The notes under the pieces: generated by a model
Told to the model about the DNA's origin: nothing
The model's input: only the letters and a program-made list of their open reading frames with translations
Database searches by the model: none
Position numbers and translations under genes: made by a program
NCBI GenBank assembly: GCA_002839825.1
Contig: PGYU01000013.1
Span: 1 to 64,000 of the forward strand
Direction: 5' to 3'
DNA from: Ignavibacteriae bacterium HGW-Ignavibacteriae-1
GTDB taxonomy: Bacteria; Bacteroidota; Ignavibacteria; Kapaibacteriales; UBA2268
DNA length: 64,000 nt
Shown: positions 40,255-50,523 of the stretch, in pieces
Numbering within the stretch: the first letter of the stretch is position 1
Layout of the letters: the number at the start of each line of letters is the position of its first letter

Positions 40255-41997
40255 ATGATGAAAGATAGAAAAATTGATACATTCCAAGTTAATTGTTTGA
40301 GCCATCAAACTTTTGTTTATGCTATCCTTTTGCTTATGCTGATACTTATGTCATCATATTCAAAAGCAGAAACAGACACGCTCAACTGGGTTTTTACAGG
40401 AAATGCAAGTGTATCTTCAGACTTTTATTCAATCAATTCATCTCCCGAAAACAGTATCAATCGTCGCCGCCCTACAGATTTGCACAGATTACTCTACAAT
40501 TCTAATTTGAAATACGGAATTTTCGAGTTGCCAATAACAATAGTACTATCTTCCAATCAGACAAACTTTACAACTCAAGCTCCCGGGGCACAGACATTTA
40601 TGCAATATTTGCAGAACCCGATGAATATAATAAGAATTGCCCCTCGAATTGGCGACCTGAGCCTTCAGTTTGGGTCATTTGTCCCTCGATATTCCGAGCT
40701 TTCCACCGGCAATGCCAATGTATTCGGGCTTGGTGCTGAATATACTCCCGATAATCTTGCAATCTCGGTTTTTTACGGAATTTCGCAACGCGGAGTCGAA
40801 TCCGATACTTTGCGCGGAATTCGTGGGGCATATGAGCGACGGAGTTTGACCGCACGAGTGCATTATGGAAGCAAACGCACAGGGCTTATCGGTATAAACG
40901 TGGTCGCTGCCGAAGATGTCGAAAGTTCGGTGAAATCTCCAAGTTTGGAACTTTTTCCCGAAAGAGGCTTTTTGACTACGATTAATTTTCTCGTTCCATT
41001 CACTGAAAGAATTTTTCTGGAGGGCGAAGCAGGTGGTTCACTTTTCACTCGCAACACGCGAGACAATGAAATCGAGAGCAGTAGTTTAGAATTTTTGTCA
41101 GTTTTGACACCTATTAAGACATCTACTCGAGCTGATGGTGCCGGAAGATTGAAATTCGGGATAGAATATGACACTTGGGGAATCGCAGCAAATGCGCTTT
41201 ACGTAGGAGACGGCTACGTCCCATTGGGGTACAGGTTTTTCATGTCGGACAGATTAGAGCTGACTTTGATGCCGAAATTACGTTTGTTCGACGGCACTAT
41301 TTTCGTTTCAGGCTCGATTGGCACACGCATTAACAATCTATCAAACACAAAATCCCAAACAAGCGAACAATTGTTGGCATCTTTAAATTCTGCAATTCGA
41401 TTTACAGATTATCTCAGTCTCAATGCGGGATATTCAAACTTTGGATTCAGAAACAGGACAGATAATGACACGCTGAAAATTGATGTCATTTCATCATCGT
41501 TTAATATTTCGCCCAATCTGATTTTACGTGGACAAAAGCTGATACATTCGATTACGCTTAGTTTTGCATTCGATGATTACAAAGACTACAACACATTTAC
41601 AACTGTAATCAACGAAAATTCTACTCGCAGCATAACCGGTGTTCACGTAATCAACTTCACCGAAATGCCTTTGACGACAGATTTGACGCTTATGCAACTC
41701 ACAAACGACATCAAGCCGTTCGAACTTAGCATCTATTCGATAATTGCAGGTGTGTCATACCGTTTTTTCGACAATACGCTCAATCCATCATTAAAAATTT
41801 CATACAATAACACAAGTTACTCGGGAGCCGGTTCGGATAATTCAATCGGGTTCAGGGCAAAAGTGGCTTATATTTACAACAAGAGTTTGACATTTACTGC
41901 CGAGGCATCATCCAACCAATATTCATACGGCGAATTGCGGAGTAATGCTTCCTTTGGCGAGACTTTCGTGCGACTTATGGTCGCATCAAGATTTTAG
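40255..41997 (+). CDS. Outer-membrane beta-barrel protein, first gene of three-gene unit
   Basis: 580 aa; signal peptide (SSYSKAET); alternating amphipathic strands, C-terminal ETFVRLMVASRF. Confidence 0.7.
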   Translation: MMKDRKIDTFQVNCLSHQTFVYAILLLMLILMSSYSKAETDTLNWVFTGNASVSSDFYSINSSPENSINRRRPTDLHRLLYNSNLKYGIFELPITIVLSSNQTNFTTQAPGAQTFMQYLQNPMNIIRIAPRIGDLSLQFGSFVPRYSELSTGNANVFGLGAEYTPDNLAISVFYGISQRGVESDTLRGIRGAYERRSLTARVHYGSKRTGLIGINVVAAEDVESSVKSPSLELFPERGFLTTINFLVPFTERIFLEGEAGGSLFTRNTRDNEIESSSLEFLSVLTPIKTSTRADGAGRLKFGIEYDTWGIAANALYVGDGYVPLGYRFFMSDRLELTLMPKLRLFDGTIFVSGSIGTRINNLSNTKSQTSEQLLASLNSAIRFTDYLSLNAGYSNFGFRNRTDNDTLKIDVISSSFNISPNLILRGQKLIHSITLSFAFDDYKDYNTFTTVINENSTRSITGVHVINFTEMPLTTDLTLMQLTNDIKPFELSIYSIIAGVSYRFFDNTLNPSLKISYNNTSYSGAGSDNSIGFRAKVAYIYNKSLTFTAEASSNQYSYGELRSNASFGETFVRLMVASRF

Positions 41998-42024
41998 TGC
42001 TAATTTTCTAAGGGAGTTTGAATT

Positions 42025-45000
42025 ATGAGGAAAATATTACCAATTTCCTTGCTTTTATTAGCAAGCATTTTTACAAGTTCGTTCGGACAATTGAACGTCC
42101 AGTTGGCTATTTCTCCCAATCCGTCGCCATATCTGTCGGATTGGCAGGAAAGGAGAGAAACAGCAACGATGATAATAACAAACTCATCTTCAGACCAATT
42201 TTTTGTAAAGTTGCATACTCGAATATATCAGGGTGGATTCTCGGACGGCGAAATTCAAGCCCAGACGATTACCGAGAGAATGCCTGTGATGTTTATTGAA
42301 CCAGGCGTCACAGTTTTGGATGCTACGGAGTTGATTCCATACGAATCAATGGAATTTTACGGACATGTAAATGAAGTTGTGATACGAACAGGAAAATTAC
42401 CTGCAAATAATTATACGATTTGTGTTCAACTTTTGGATGCTGAATTAAACGAACCCTTGACGCAAGACCAATGTCGGCAGTTCTTTATAACCGATTATCA
42501 AGGTCCTATGTTGCTTTTGCCGGAAAATTTGAGCGAATTAAAACCGGAATCTGTGAGTAATATAATTTTCCGTTGGACTCCTGTAGTTCCGCAGCCATTC
42601 GAGCCGGTTACTTATACTGTCGCAGTATTTGAAGTATTGCCCGGACAATCGCCCGATATGGCATTTCAGGCAAATTTCCCGATTCTGACTAAAGAGGCGA
42701 TGAATACGAATTTTACTCTTTGGACTCCGGATTTCGATTATCCTCAAACGGGAATGCAGTATATTTGGAGCGTTCGGGCTCTTGATTCGCGTGGAAATCC
42801 CTTGGGGCAAAATGACGGTTGGGCAGAGCCATTTATATTCAACGTCATAGAACGTAGCAGCGGATTTGGCGGTAATTGTTCGTGCGAGGATGTAAAGAAA
42901 ACGATTGAAACTCGAGATTGCAAATCATGCTATTCGATTGAAGTAGCAGGATTGCCGATTGATATTAATTGCGGTGTCCCGATTTATCTTTCTGAGGTCA
43001 ATTCACTTGTTACAGTCAAAAGTGATTTTCCGGTTGATTGCGGCGAGCATAGTTGGCTGTTGACGGGTACCGTATTTAAACCCAATCCTGAATATTTGAC
43101 AACTGATGCCAATGCTTCAAAATATATTACTGAACAAATTGAAATTCCGCTATCAAATACAAATACTGCTAACTTCGAGAGTTTTGGTTGGGGCAAATTC
43201 GAGCTTATTCATTCTATTAATGGTCTGACTATTTCAAGATTTCCATTTTTCTCGGACGAGCCACCAAGCGACGAGGTGCCAATCGCCAAAGGCGGTCATT
43301 TTATTAAAATTGTCAGCCCGCAAGATGCTTGTGTCGGCTCGGTAATTAGCGAAGTGGTTGACGGAATGGTAACTATCACATGGGAATCAACCGGAGAATT
43401 CGTTGATTTCGAGGTGGTAATTTTGGAAAATCCCTGCGGTAGATACCGTTATCCGGTTCCAAGCAAAGTGCCCGCAATTAAAGTGCCTGCAATGTCGCGA
43501 GTGCCATACGAAGGCGAAATTGAAGGTGAAGGCGAAGGTGGCGGTGGCGTTGTTCGTGAAGTACATAAAGAAAAAGTTACAGGTCGCGAAACTCGTTCAG
43601 ATTGGAGTACGACAAATTCTGTAGTTGTGCCACTGGCTGAATTTCTTGATGGAGGTGATGCATTTATCGTACAAATTGAGGGAAATGCCACATCAACAAA
43701 TGGCGAATTTTTTATGGTTTACTCCGAGCCAATTTGCTCCAGATATCGCCCGCTTGATTCTGATGGCGTACCAGTTGAGACTACGCCATGCTATCCACCA
43801 AGTCACCCCGAAAATGCCTGTATGCCCAATGTTAAAACCTTGCCCGGAAGCGAAATCTCACTTGGCGTATATTCAGAAGACTTAAAGTTGTTCGAATATC
43901 CGCGAGCTGTAGCTATGACTGCCGATGCTGTGGATTGGGACATGGTTGAAGTTCAGTGTAATCCAAACGAAGATTGCCCCGAAACTCGGAGTATGGAACA
44001 ATTCGCGGTTCGCGATTTTGTTAGCCCAACTCAATATAAATGGGAGCTCATCGGCAAGGGTTCACTCAATGACCCATTCGATGTCGGCAATATTTCGCAA
44101 CTTACAAATGACATTAATGATATTGTCAAAAAAATCGCTGAATTGAAAGAAAGAATTGATTCACTCAATCGTGCAAAAGATTTAAGAGTAAGCACACTTA
44201 AAACTCAGCAAGAAAATGCTGAAAAGCAAATCACAATCACAGACAGCACTATCAAAATATTAAGAGATTCGTTGATAACAATCACTCGAACTTTGACTGA
44301 AAAACGAGACAGCTTGACAATCATCATAAACGAGCGGATTGTTTTGAGTGATAGGATTATTTCAAAGCGTGATTCGGTTGACGGTGTGATTTTGGATTCC
44401 ATTTCATATTATGACGAACTGCTGTTAAACAAGCCCAGCAGCTACGAACTCGGATTATACGATGAAATTGCGGACGCTCGTGATGAAGTTGATGACGCGA
44501 ATAAAGACTTGCGGCAATCTCAGACAGACCTCGCCGACGAAGCCAAACGATTGCAAGATGAAATTATTCAAGCGTCCGATGCCGTTAAAACCCAACAAGA
44601 TGTAGTTAATAATATCAACAATCAGATTGAGGGAAATCAGCAAAGGGTAATATTTTTCGAGCGGCAGGCATATAAACTATTCGGTCAATTCGCTACTGTT
44701 GCTCGGAATTACATGCGCGAACGCGACCAATATCGTCGTTCAATGAGCAATTTCATCATTCAAAATTTTGATTTTGGTAGCGATATTCACGACACATTAA
44801 CTAATATTTTCCAATTTGCCGATAATGTAGCCGAAGACATTATCGGCTCGACAAATCAACAATATCGAATGACGCGCCTTGCAATTTTCGATTCGCTTAA
44901 TGTATCGTTTGCAAATGTAGCCGATGATAGTTGCAGAGCGAAATCTGATTCATTGCGTCGTGCTTTGTGCTCATCATCGCTTACATTTGTTTCGAGCTCA

Positions 45001-48000
45001 TATACACTTTATCGTCAAGCGTTGAGTTCCGCAATTGTTCAGAATTTTGTTGTGGATACATCTGCGATTGACAGCATTAAAAAGTACAGAAATATAGTTC
45101 GTTCTTTAGAGCCACAACTCCAAACAGCCAAAATTCAGTTGGAACAAACTTATGATGCTTATAATCAAGCTTTGGAAAATGATTCGACAACAATAGCACA
45201 GATTTTACAAGCACAAAAAGACCTCAAGGACTCGATTACAGCTCGAGAACAACGCTTGGCAAAGGTGGAAACCGAATTACGCGATACCGTAAGCAACCGA
45301 GAAGAGAAATTCACCAATAAACGCGTCGAATTTGTTGACCGGAAAGCCTTCCATGAGGAATTTCGCCAAATGACTATAATTGATATATCACGCCTGAGTG
45401 ATACTGTCCAAGTGAAAATATCGGATTCGACTGTGTGCATTACGGAGATAATCAAAATCCAAAGTGATAGCACTATAATCGAGAGCGATATTAAAATTCA
45501 AGAAGAATTGCTCAAAACGCTTCAAGATATTCTTGCACTCGATTCGAATGACATCAAAAAAGAAATTGATGATATGATAAGCAAACTCGAAGACGAAATC
45601 AAAGCCTTAGAAGACAAACTTAAAGCACTGAAAGACAGTTTAAATGTGAGTTTTGCAGGTACGAAAACTGCAACCGGTCCTAAAGTCTATTATATCCCGC
45701 CACCCTTGGAAGATATAATGAAAGATAAAGCGAGATTTGAAGAACTAAAAGATTCAGTTGCCAAAGCCGAAACAGACTTATTATTGGCAAAAGCCGAAAA
45801 AGAAGCAGGGCAAAAACAATTAGCGAGAATGTTAGAGAGAATTGGGCGCTCATTAATTCAATATGTTAATGCTGAGGAAAAAATCAGCGAGCTGGAAGAT
45901 GCGAAAAATGAGGCAGAGGATAAACTCGGCGAAGAAGACGAAGAATCCAAAGAATATGGCGAAAGATTAGACGGAATCCGCCAAACTGCCGAATCTGCTA
46001 AAAATACATCCGAGCAAAGACTAAATGATTTGGACCCTGACAAAATCAAGAGTGAGCTTGTTGTTATCAATCAGGACATCGTGACCAAGAAAGTTGACGT
46101 TGCCGACGCACTCAATGATTTCAATGATTCATACCTTGATTTAATAGACAAATCCTCCAATCTCGGTCAGTATAGAAAACAATTACAAGCACTGACAAAA
46201 CAATATGAGTCTACGCTTGACCGTGCAAATGAATTAAAAACAGCACTCACTCAATCACAAAACGAAGTTGCCCGTATGCGAGCTTTGAATGATTATGCAA
46301 GGACTCAATGGGCGAATGCTGATTTGGATAAAAATGAACAAGCATATCAAAACCAACAAGACAAAATTCAGCTTTTGGTAACGGCAATTCAAGTATTGCT
46401 CCAAAATCATAACAGCACTACTAATCAACAATCAGACGCCGAAGATGAGTTTATGGAGAAAATCGGCAAAGTAGCCGAAAAAATGGAAGAATTAAGTGAT
46501 TTATTTGATAATTATTTCGAAAAATGGAATGAATATCAGGCAGAAAAGCTGCAAGTCGCACATTGGAAAGTAACTAAAGTCAAAGCTGAAGACCTCGAAG
46601 GCAAAGTAGATGATGCCGAAACCAAACTCAACCAAATGATAAAAACTGATAGCCTTGATAAGCAATTCGACGTCACAAAAGTAGATGATGAACTGAGGAA
46701 ATATCAAGACGCAAAATCAAATGCTGATTCGGCTATTGCCGAAATCGTAAGAAAAGGCAAGGATTTGCTCGATGAATTAGATAAGAAAATTGAAGAAGCC
46801 GAAGATAAAGTTGTTGAGAAAAAGGAGGATTTACGCAAATTTTTATTAAATGAATTTAACACCGTTGACCTCGTCGTTCAGCTCAAAGTAACTGTAGATG
46901 ATGATGTAGTTGACGGATTTCGTTATGACGACAGCCAAAAAATCAAGTCAAAAGAACTTAGATATATGTCCAAGCGTGTGCCGGAATTCGCCAATGAATA
47001 CCCCGAAGTATCGCCTCCGCCTATTGACTTAATGGCGGGAGAATGTATGGTGAAATATAATTTCGATAAAGACCCCCCAATCACAGCTACCGACCCGAGC
47101 TTCTACAGAAAAGAACCTCGCACAATTGCACTTGTTTACAAAAATGGCGAGCCGCTTTGGCCCGAATGGCCCGTAATTGAAAACTCTGCTCCTACATTGT
47201 CTAAAGATATTGTGATTATGGCAGGGAATGCCCAAGATACTGATGATTTCTCTATTACCTGCGGCACTGATTGCGATACAAAACCCCTCAAAAGCGGAAT
47301 TATTGAATTGCCGCAATACATTTGGCGAGGTAATGGCAAATATTATCAGATTAACACGGCAAATTTAGAACATCAAGTCCTTGCTTTTTGGGAGCCGCCG
47401 GATGTGCCTCAACCATTTTGTGAAAAAGATTTCGAGGTAGTCAATGACTTCCGGGCAGCTCGGAAGGGACCCGATGACGATGTCTTGGACAAAAAGACTA
47501 AACCCCTGATTGTTCCCGGTGTGTTGATTGAAGTACCCGAAAAGATGATTGGTTGGTCCGAAAAGAAAGATTCAATCAAGGCAAGAGTTGTTAAAGGTGA
47601 CCACACCGGGCTTGCGGGAGAAAAAATCGAATACTCTGTCAAACTGCTCGTGGGTCGCTCAGAAGATTACGGATTTCCAACTGATTCTGTCAAAGTCGTT
47701 ACAACTGATGGTGACGGATACGCACCAATTGAATTCAACTTCGGCAAAGGATTTGCAAAATTTGAAATCAAAGTGAAATGGTTCCGAAAAGATACTTGCG
47801 AAATTAAAACAATTGAAGTCGAATCCCCACTCAAGATTCAAATGCTCCGATTTGCTTCGGGATTGAGCAAAGAAGCTTTAGATGGCGCCATGAAAATATG
47901 GGATGGCGCATCTGTTCAAGACATTGCCGGCACGATGAGCACTGATGACGAAAAGAGAATTTACGGAATTGCAGGTTTGTTCGATAATTATCCGAATTTT

Positions 48001-50505
48001 ATCAACGAAGAGTATATAAATTACGAACTTGATGACCCGAAACTCGCTGTTGACCCTGATTCTGTCGAAACCTCATTATTCGGCATTGCCGTCACCTATA
48101 TAGATGGCGATGTCCCCGAAAATGCAAAATTGGAGTTGACTGCACGTTGCGAAGAAGTTTTCGAACCCATTGCTGACCCATATGAAGATTCGATGGAGCT
48201 AAATACCACAAAAGAAGACAGATTCAAAATCGGCATTGATAAGTCAATTTTTACCGTTGTGATGGATGAACCATTCACAGTTGGCGAATTGATAAGCGGA
48301 ACGGGAAAACTTGAAATCGCTCCGGGCGGGCTTAATCCGGCATTTTTGACTCAACTTCTGAACATTGTTTTAGTCGCTGACGATATTTTCGTCGAAAATG
48401 AAGGGCAAGACATTGTAGCTCAATCCGGCAGAGTAATTTGGGAAGCCCCTGACGGCTTATCGGCGGATTTGCCGGGCTTCACATTTACATTAGATTCGCT
48501 GTCTTTGCGGGCGAAGCAAGCTGCTCAAATGGGTGGAAAAATTTCCAGTTCCAGCGACAAATTGCCTCACCCTGTTGGATTTGACGCTGAATTATATTCT
48601 GACGGTGAATTTTTCGGCAATGTTTATAATTTACCGGAAATAAATATTTCATCTTTCCGGCTAAACCAAGGAACTTCACTCGCAATTGATTGGTCGAGCA
48701 CTCGTTCTGTTGCCGGATTTAACAACAGCTTCAAGGGTATCGTAATCCGAACTGCAACTCTCGAGTTTCCCAATGTTTTCTCTCGAGAAAATTCACCCGA
48801 TAAAATGGCTCTTATTGTTGACAATTTTGGAATTTCAAGAGAGGGTGTTCAAGGCACAATTGCACTAAAAGGTGAGGTGACGGGCGGATTTGCAGGTTTT
48901 GAAATGACTTTGGAGCAAATCGCACTCGAATTCGAAATGGGTAAATTAAATCCCAAAACAATCACGCTCGAAGGTAATCTCACACCACCCTCAAACATTG
49001 TAGATGGTACAATTGCATTCAAAATCACCAAATCCGGCGATGATTGGATTGGCGAGATGACTACTAAGGGTGAAATTCTCGTCCCTTCAATCGGATTGAC
49101 GATTGCCTTAAATGACGGCACTAAGGCTGAATGGAATACTGCCAAAGAAGAAGGCTCATTGCTCGTCAACGGCATGTTTAAGTCCCGATTTACAGGGGAA
49201 ATTAATTTAGAAAATCTGAAAATCACGTCCGGTGGAGAGATAGATGCTGATGCTGTCCGTGTGAAAACTGACGCTGCTCTTGTTATTCGCGGATTCAATC
49301 TCAATCTCGATGAAGTAGCTTTAGTTCGAGTTTCCGGGGAAGGCTCTACATCTCAGTATGCTATCGAAGTGTCCGGTGGATTTGGCTTCCCGAGCATTCC
49401 GGTCAAGAAAATCGAAGGCAAATTAATCGTCAGCCCGGGATTGAAAATCGCAGTCGAAGTTTCTGATGCGGAAATTTCATTCGAGTACGGTCCCGTCGAA
49501 TTTAGCGGCAAAGTACAATTTGGAAATAATTATTTCAAGGGTGATTTTGATGTCGGGCTTAAGCAACCCAAATTTGGGCTAAAATGTTCTTTCATAATTG
49601 GTACTCAGGAAATCGATTCCGTTAATTATTACACTTATTGGTATGCAGAAATGCAACTTGCGCTCGGTCCAACAGGTATTCCACTTGGTAGCACAGGGCT
49701 TGCTATCACAAGGATTGGCGGTGGAGTGGGTTGGAATTACGACCCGCCAGTTGGTTCGCAGGAAGGTGCGCCGCGCAATACTGACGGATTCGCATTCAAG
49801 GCTCTGATTGGCATCGGTACTGTGCCCGGAGGTAAATTCCTGAATAGTCTCTTCACGATGGTCTATACTCCATCTAAGTTTTCGCTCGGTGGCAAATTAT
49901 GGTTACTCGAACAAGAGGATAATATATATGGCGAAGGTGTTTTGAATCTTTATTTTGACACTCAATCACCAAATGCTATTGATGGTTTCGTAAAAAGCTT
50001 TGTGGGAATTCCCGACGCAGAAGGAAAAATTATTCGTTTAGACGTCAAAATTAATTATAAAATAACTCGCGGCGGCAGTATTAGCGTAGAAAGCGAAACA
50101 CTCAATGGTGCTGTTTTGGATTTACTGAAAGCCGAAGGAACTGTTGTAATTAACGAAAATATTATTGATTTGAACGGACGAATATTTCTCGAATTCTACA
50201 ATGATGATATTAGCGTTGCCGGAGTTTTGACCTTAATTGTTGATTTCAAAGCCGAAGCATCAGGCTCATTCAAATATTTAGTGAAACAAACGCGGCTATT
50301 CGCAGGCGTGAAATTTGAAGGACATATTGACATCAATCTCGATACTCCATTTGGTGTTGCCGATATATTATCAGCTCAAGCGGAAGTGAATATGCAATTA
50401 GACGCTCGCCCAAGTCGAATCGAAGCGCGCGGTTTTGCATTTTTCTCCTATAGTGCATGGATTTATAGCGGCAATGCAAAAGTAGATTTTGGTTTTACAA
50501 TTTAA
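42025..50505 (+). CDS. Giant (2826 aa) secreted protein: Ig/FN3-like N-terminus, long coiled coil, beta-rich C-terminus
   Basis: Continuous ORF; signal peptide (FTSSFGQ); coiled coil at nt ~44090-46860; C-terminal repeated amphipathic strands incl. GSTGLAITRIGGGVGWNYDPP. Confidence 0.93.
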   Translation: MRKILPISLLLLASIFTSSFGQLNVQLAISPNPSPYLSDWQERRETATMIITNSSSDQFFVKLHTRIYQGGFSDGEIQAQTITERMPVMFIEPGVTVLDATELIPYESMEFYGHVNEVVIRTGKLPANNYTICVQLLDAELNEPLTQDQCRQFFITDYQGPMLLLPENLSELKPESVSNIIFRWTPVVPQPFEPVTYTVAVFEVLPGQSPDMAFQANFPILTKEAMNTNFTLWTPDFDYPQTGMQYIWSVRALDSRGNPLGQNDGWAEPFIFNVIERSSGFGGNCSCEDVKKTIETRDCKSCYSIEVAGLPIDINCGVPIYLSEVNSLVTVKSDFPVDCGEHSWLLTGTVFKPNPEYLTTDANASKYITEQIEIPLSNTNTANFESFGWGKFELIHSINGLTISRFPFFSDEPPSDEVPIAKGGHFIKIVSPQDACVGSVISEVVDGMVTITWESTGEFVDFEVVILENPCGRYRYPVPSKVPAIKVPAMSRVPYEGEIEGEGEGGGGVVREVHKEKVTGRETRSDWSTTNSVVVPLAEFLDGGDAFIVQIEGNATSTNGEFFMVYSEPICSRYRPLDSDGVPVETTPCYPPSHPENACMPNVKTLPGSEISLGVYSEDLKLFEYPRAVAMTADAVDWDMVEVQCNPNEDCPETRSMEQFAVRDFVSPTQYKWELIGKGSLNDPFDVGNISQLTNDINDIVKKIAELKERIDSLNRAKDLRVSTLKTQQENAEKQITITDSTIKILRDSLITITRTLTEKRDSLTIIINERIVLSDRIISKRDSVDGVILDSISYYDELLLNKPSSYELGLYDEIADARDEVDDANKDLRQSQTDLADEAKRLQDEIIQASDAVKTQQDVVNNINNQIEGNQQRVIFFERQAYKLFGQFATVARNYMRERDQYRRSMSNFIIQNFDFGSDIHDTLTNIFQFADNVAEDIIGSTNQQYRMTRLAIFDSLNVSFANVADDSCRAKSDSLRRALCSSSLTFVSSSYTLYRQALSSAIVQNFVVDTSAIDSIKKYRNIVRSLEPQLQTAKIQLEQTYDAYNQALENDSTTIAQILQAQKDLKDSITAREQRLAKVETELRDTVSNREEKFTNKRVEFVDRKAFHEEFRQMTIIDISRLSDTVQVKISDSTVCITEIIKIQSDSTIIESDIKIQEELLKTLQDILALDSNDIKKEIDDMISKLEDEIKALEDKLKALKDSLNVSFAGTKTATGPKVYYIPPPLEDIMKDKARFEELKDSVAKAETDLLLAKAEKEAGQKQLARMLERIGRSLIQYVNAEEKISELEDAKNEAEDKLGEEDEESKEYGERLDGIRQTAESAKNTSEQRLNDLDPDKIKSELVVINQDIVTKKVDVADALNDFNDSYLDLIDKSSNLGQYRKQLQALTKQYESTLDRANELKTALTQSQNEVARMRALNDYARTQWANADLDKNEQAYQNQQDKIQLLVTAIQVLLQNHNSTTNQQSDAEDEFMEKIGKVAEKMEELSDLFDNYFEKWNEYQAEKLQVAHWKVTKVKAEDLEGKVDDAETKLNQMIKTDSLDKQFDVTKVDDELRKYQDAKSNADSAIAEIVRKGKDLLDELDKKIEEAEDKVVEKKEDLRKFLLNEFNTVDLVVQLKVTVDDDVVDGFRYDDSQKIKSKELRYMSKRVPEFANEYPEVSPPPIDLMAGECMVKYNFDKDPPITATDPSFYRKEPRTIALVYKNGEPLWPEWPVIENSAPTLSKDIVIMAGNAQDTDDFSITCGTDCDTKPLKSGIIELPQYIWRGNGKYYQINTANLEHQVLAFWEPPDVPQPFCEKDFEVVNDFRAARKGPDDDVLDKKTKPLIVPGVLIEVPEKMIGWSEKKDSIKARVVKGDHTGLAGEKIEYSVKLLVGRSEDYGFPTDSVKVVTTDGDGYAPIEFNFGKGFAKFEIKVKWFRKDTCEIKTIEVESPLKIQMLRFASGLSKEALDGAMKIWDGASVQDIAGTMSTDDEKRIYGIAGLFDNYPNFINEEYINYELDDPKLAVDPDSVETSLFGIAVTYIDGDVPENAKLELTARCEEVFEPIADPYEDSMELNTTKEDRFKIGIDKSIFTVVMDEPFTVGELISGTGKLEIAPGGLNPAFLTQLLNIVLVADDIFVENEGQDIVAQSGRVIWEAPDGLSADLPGFTFTLDSLSLRAKQAAQMGGKISSSSDKLPHPVGFDAELYSDGEFFGNVYNLPEINISSFRLNQGTSLAIDWSSTRSVAGFNNSFKGIVIRTATLEFPNVFSRENSPDKMALIVDNFGISREGVQGTIALKGEVTGGFAGFEMTLEQIALEFEMGKLNPKTITLEGNLTPPSNIVDGTIAFKITKSGDDWIGEMTTKGEILVPSIGLTIALNDGTKAEWNTAKEEGSLLVNGMFKSRFTGEINLENLKITSGGEIDADAVRVKTDAALVIRGFNLNLDEVALVRVSGEGSTSQYAIEVSGGFGFPSIPVKKIEGKLIVSPGLKIAVEVSDAEISFEYGPVEFSGKVQFGNNYFKGDFDVGLKQPKFGLKCSFIIGTQEIDSVNYYTYWYAEMQLALGPTGIPLGSTGLAITRIGGGVGWNYDPPVGSQEGAPRNTDGFAFKALIGIGTVPGGKFLNSLFTMVYTPSKFSLGGKLWLLEQEDNIYGEGVLNLYFDTQSPNAIDGFVKSFVGIPDAEGKIIRLDVKINYKITRGGSISVESETLNGAVLDLLKAEGTVVINENIIDLNGRIFLEFYNDDISVAGVLTLIVDFKAEASGSFKYLVKQTRLFAGVKFEGHIDINLDTPFGVADILSAQAEVNMQLDARPSRIEARGFAFFSYSAWIYSGNAKVDFGFTI

Positions 50506-50523
50506 TTAATTCGGATAAAAATA

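Noticed and set aside
43513-43560. Short GAAGGTGAAGGCGAAGGTGGCGGTGGC repeat in the giant gene
   Set aside because: Encodes a simple Glu/Gly linker (EGEIEGEGEGGGG); ordinary low-complexity linker rather than a separate element.
48849-49304. 151-aa minus-strand ORF inside the giant gene
   Set aside because: Antisense shadow of a well-supported plus-strand CDS; Ser/Pro/Ile-rich composition typical of reverse reading frames.
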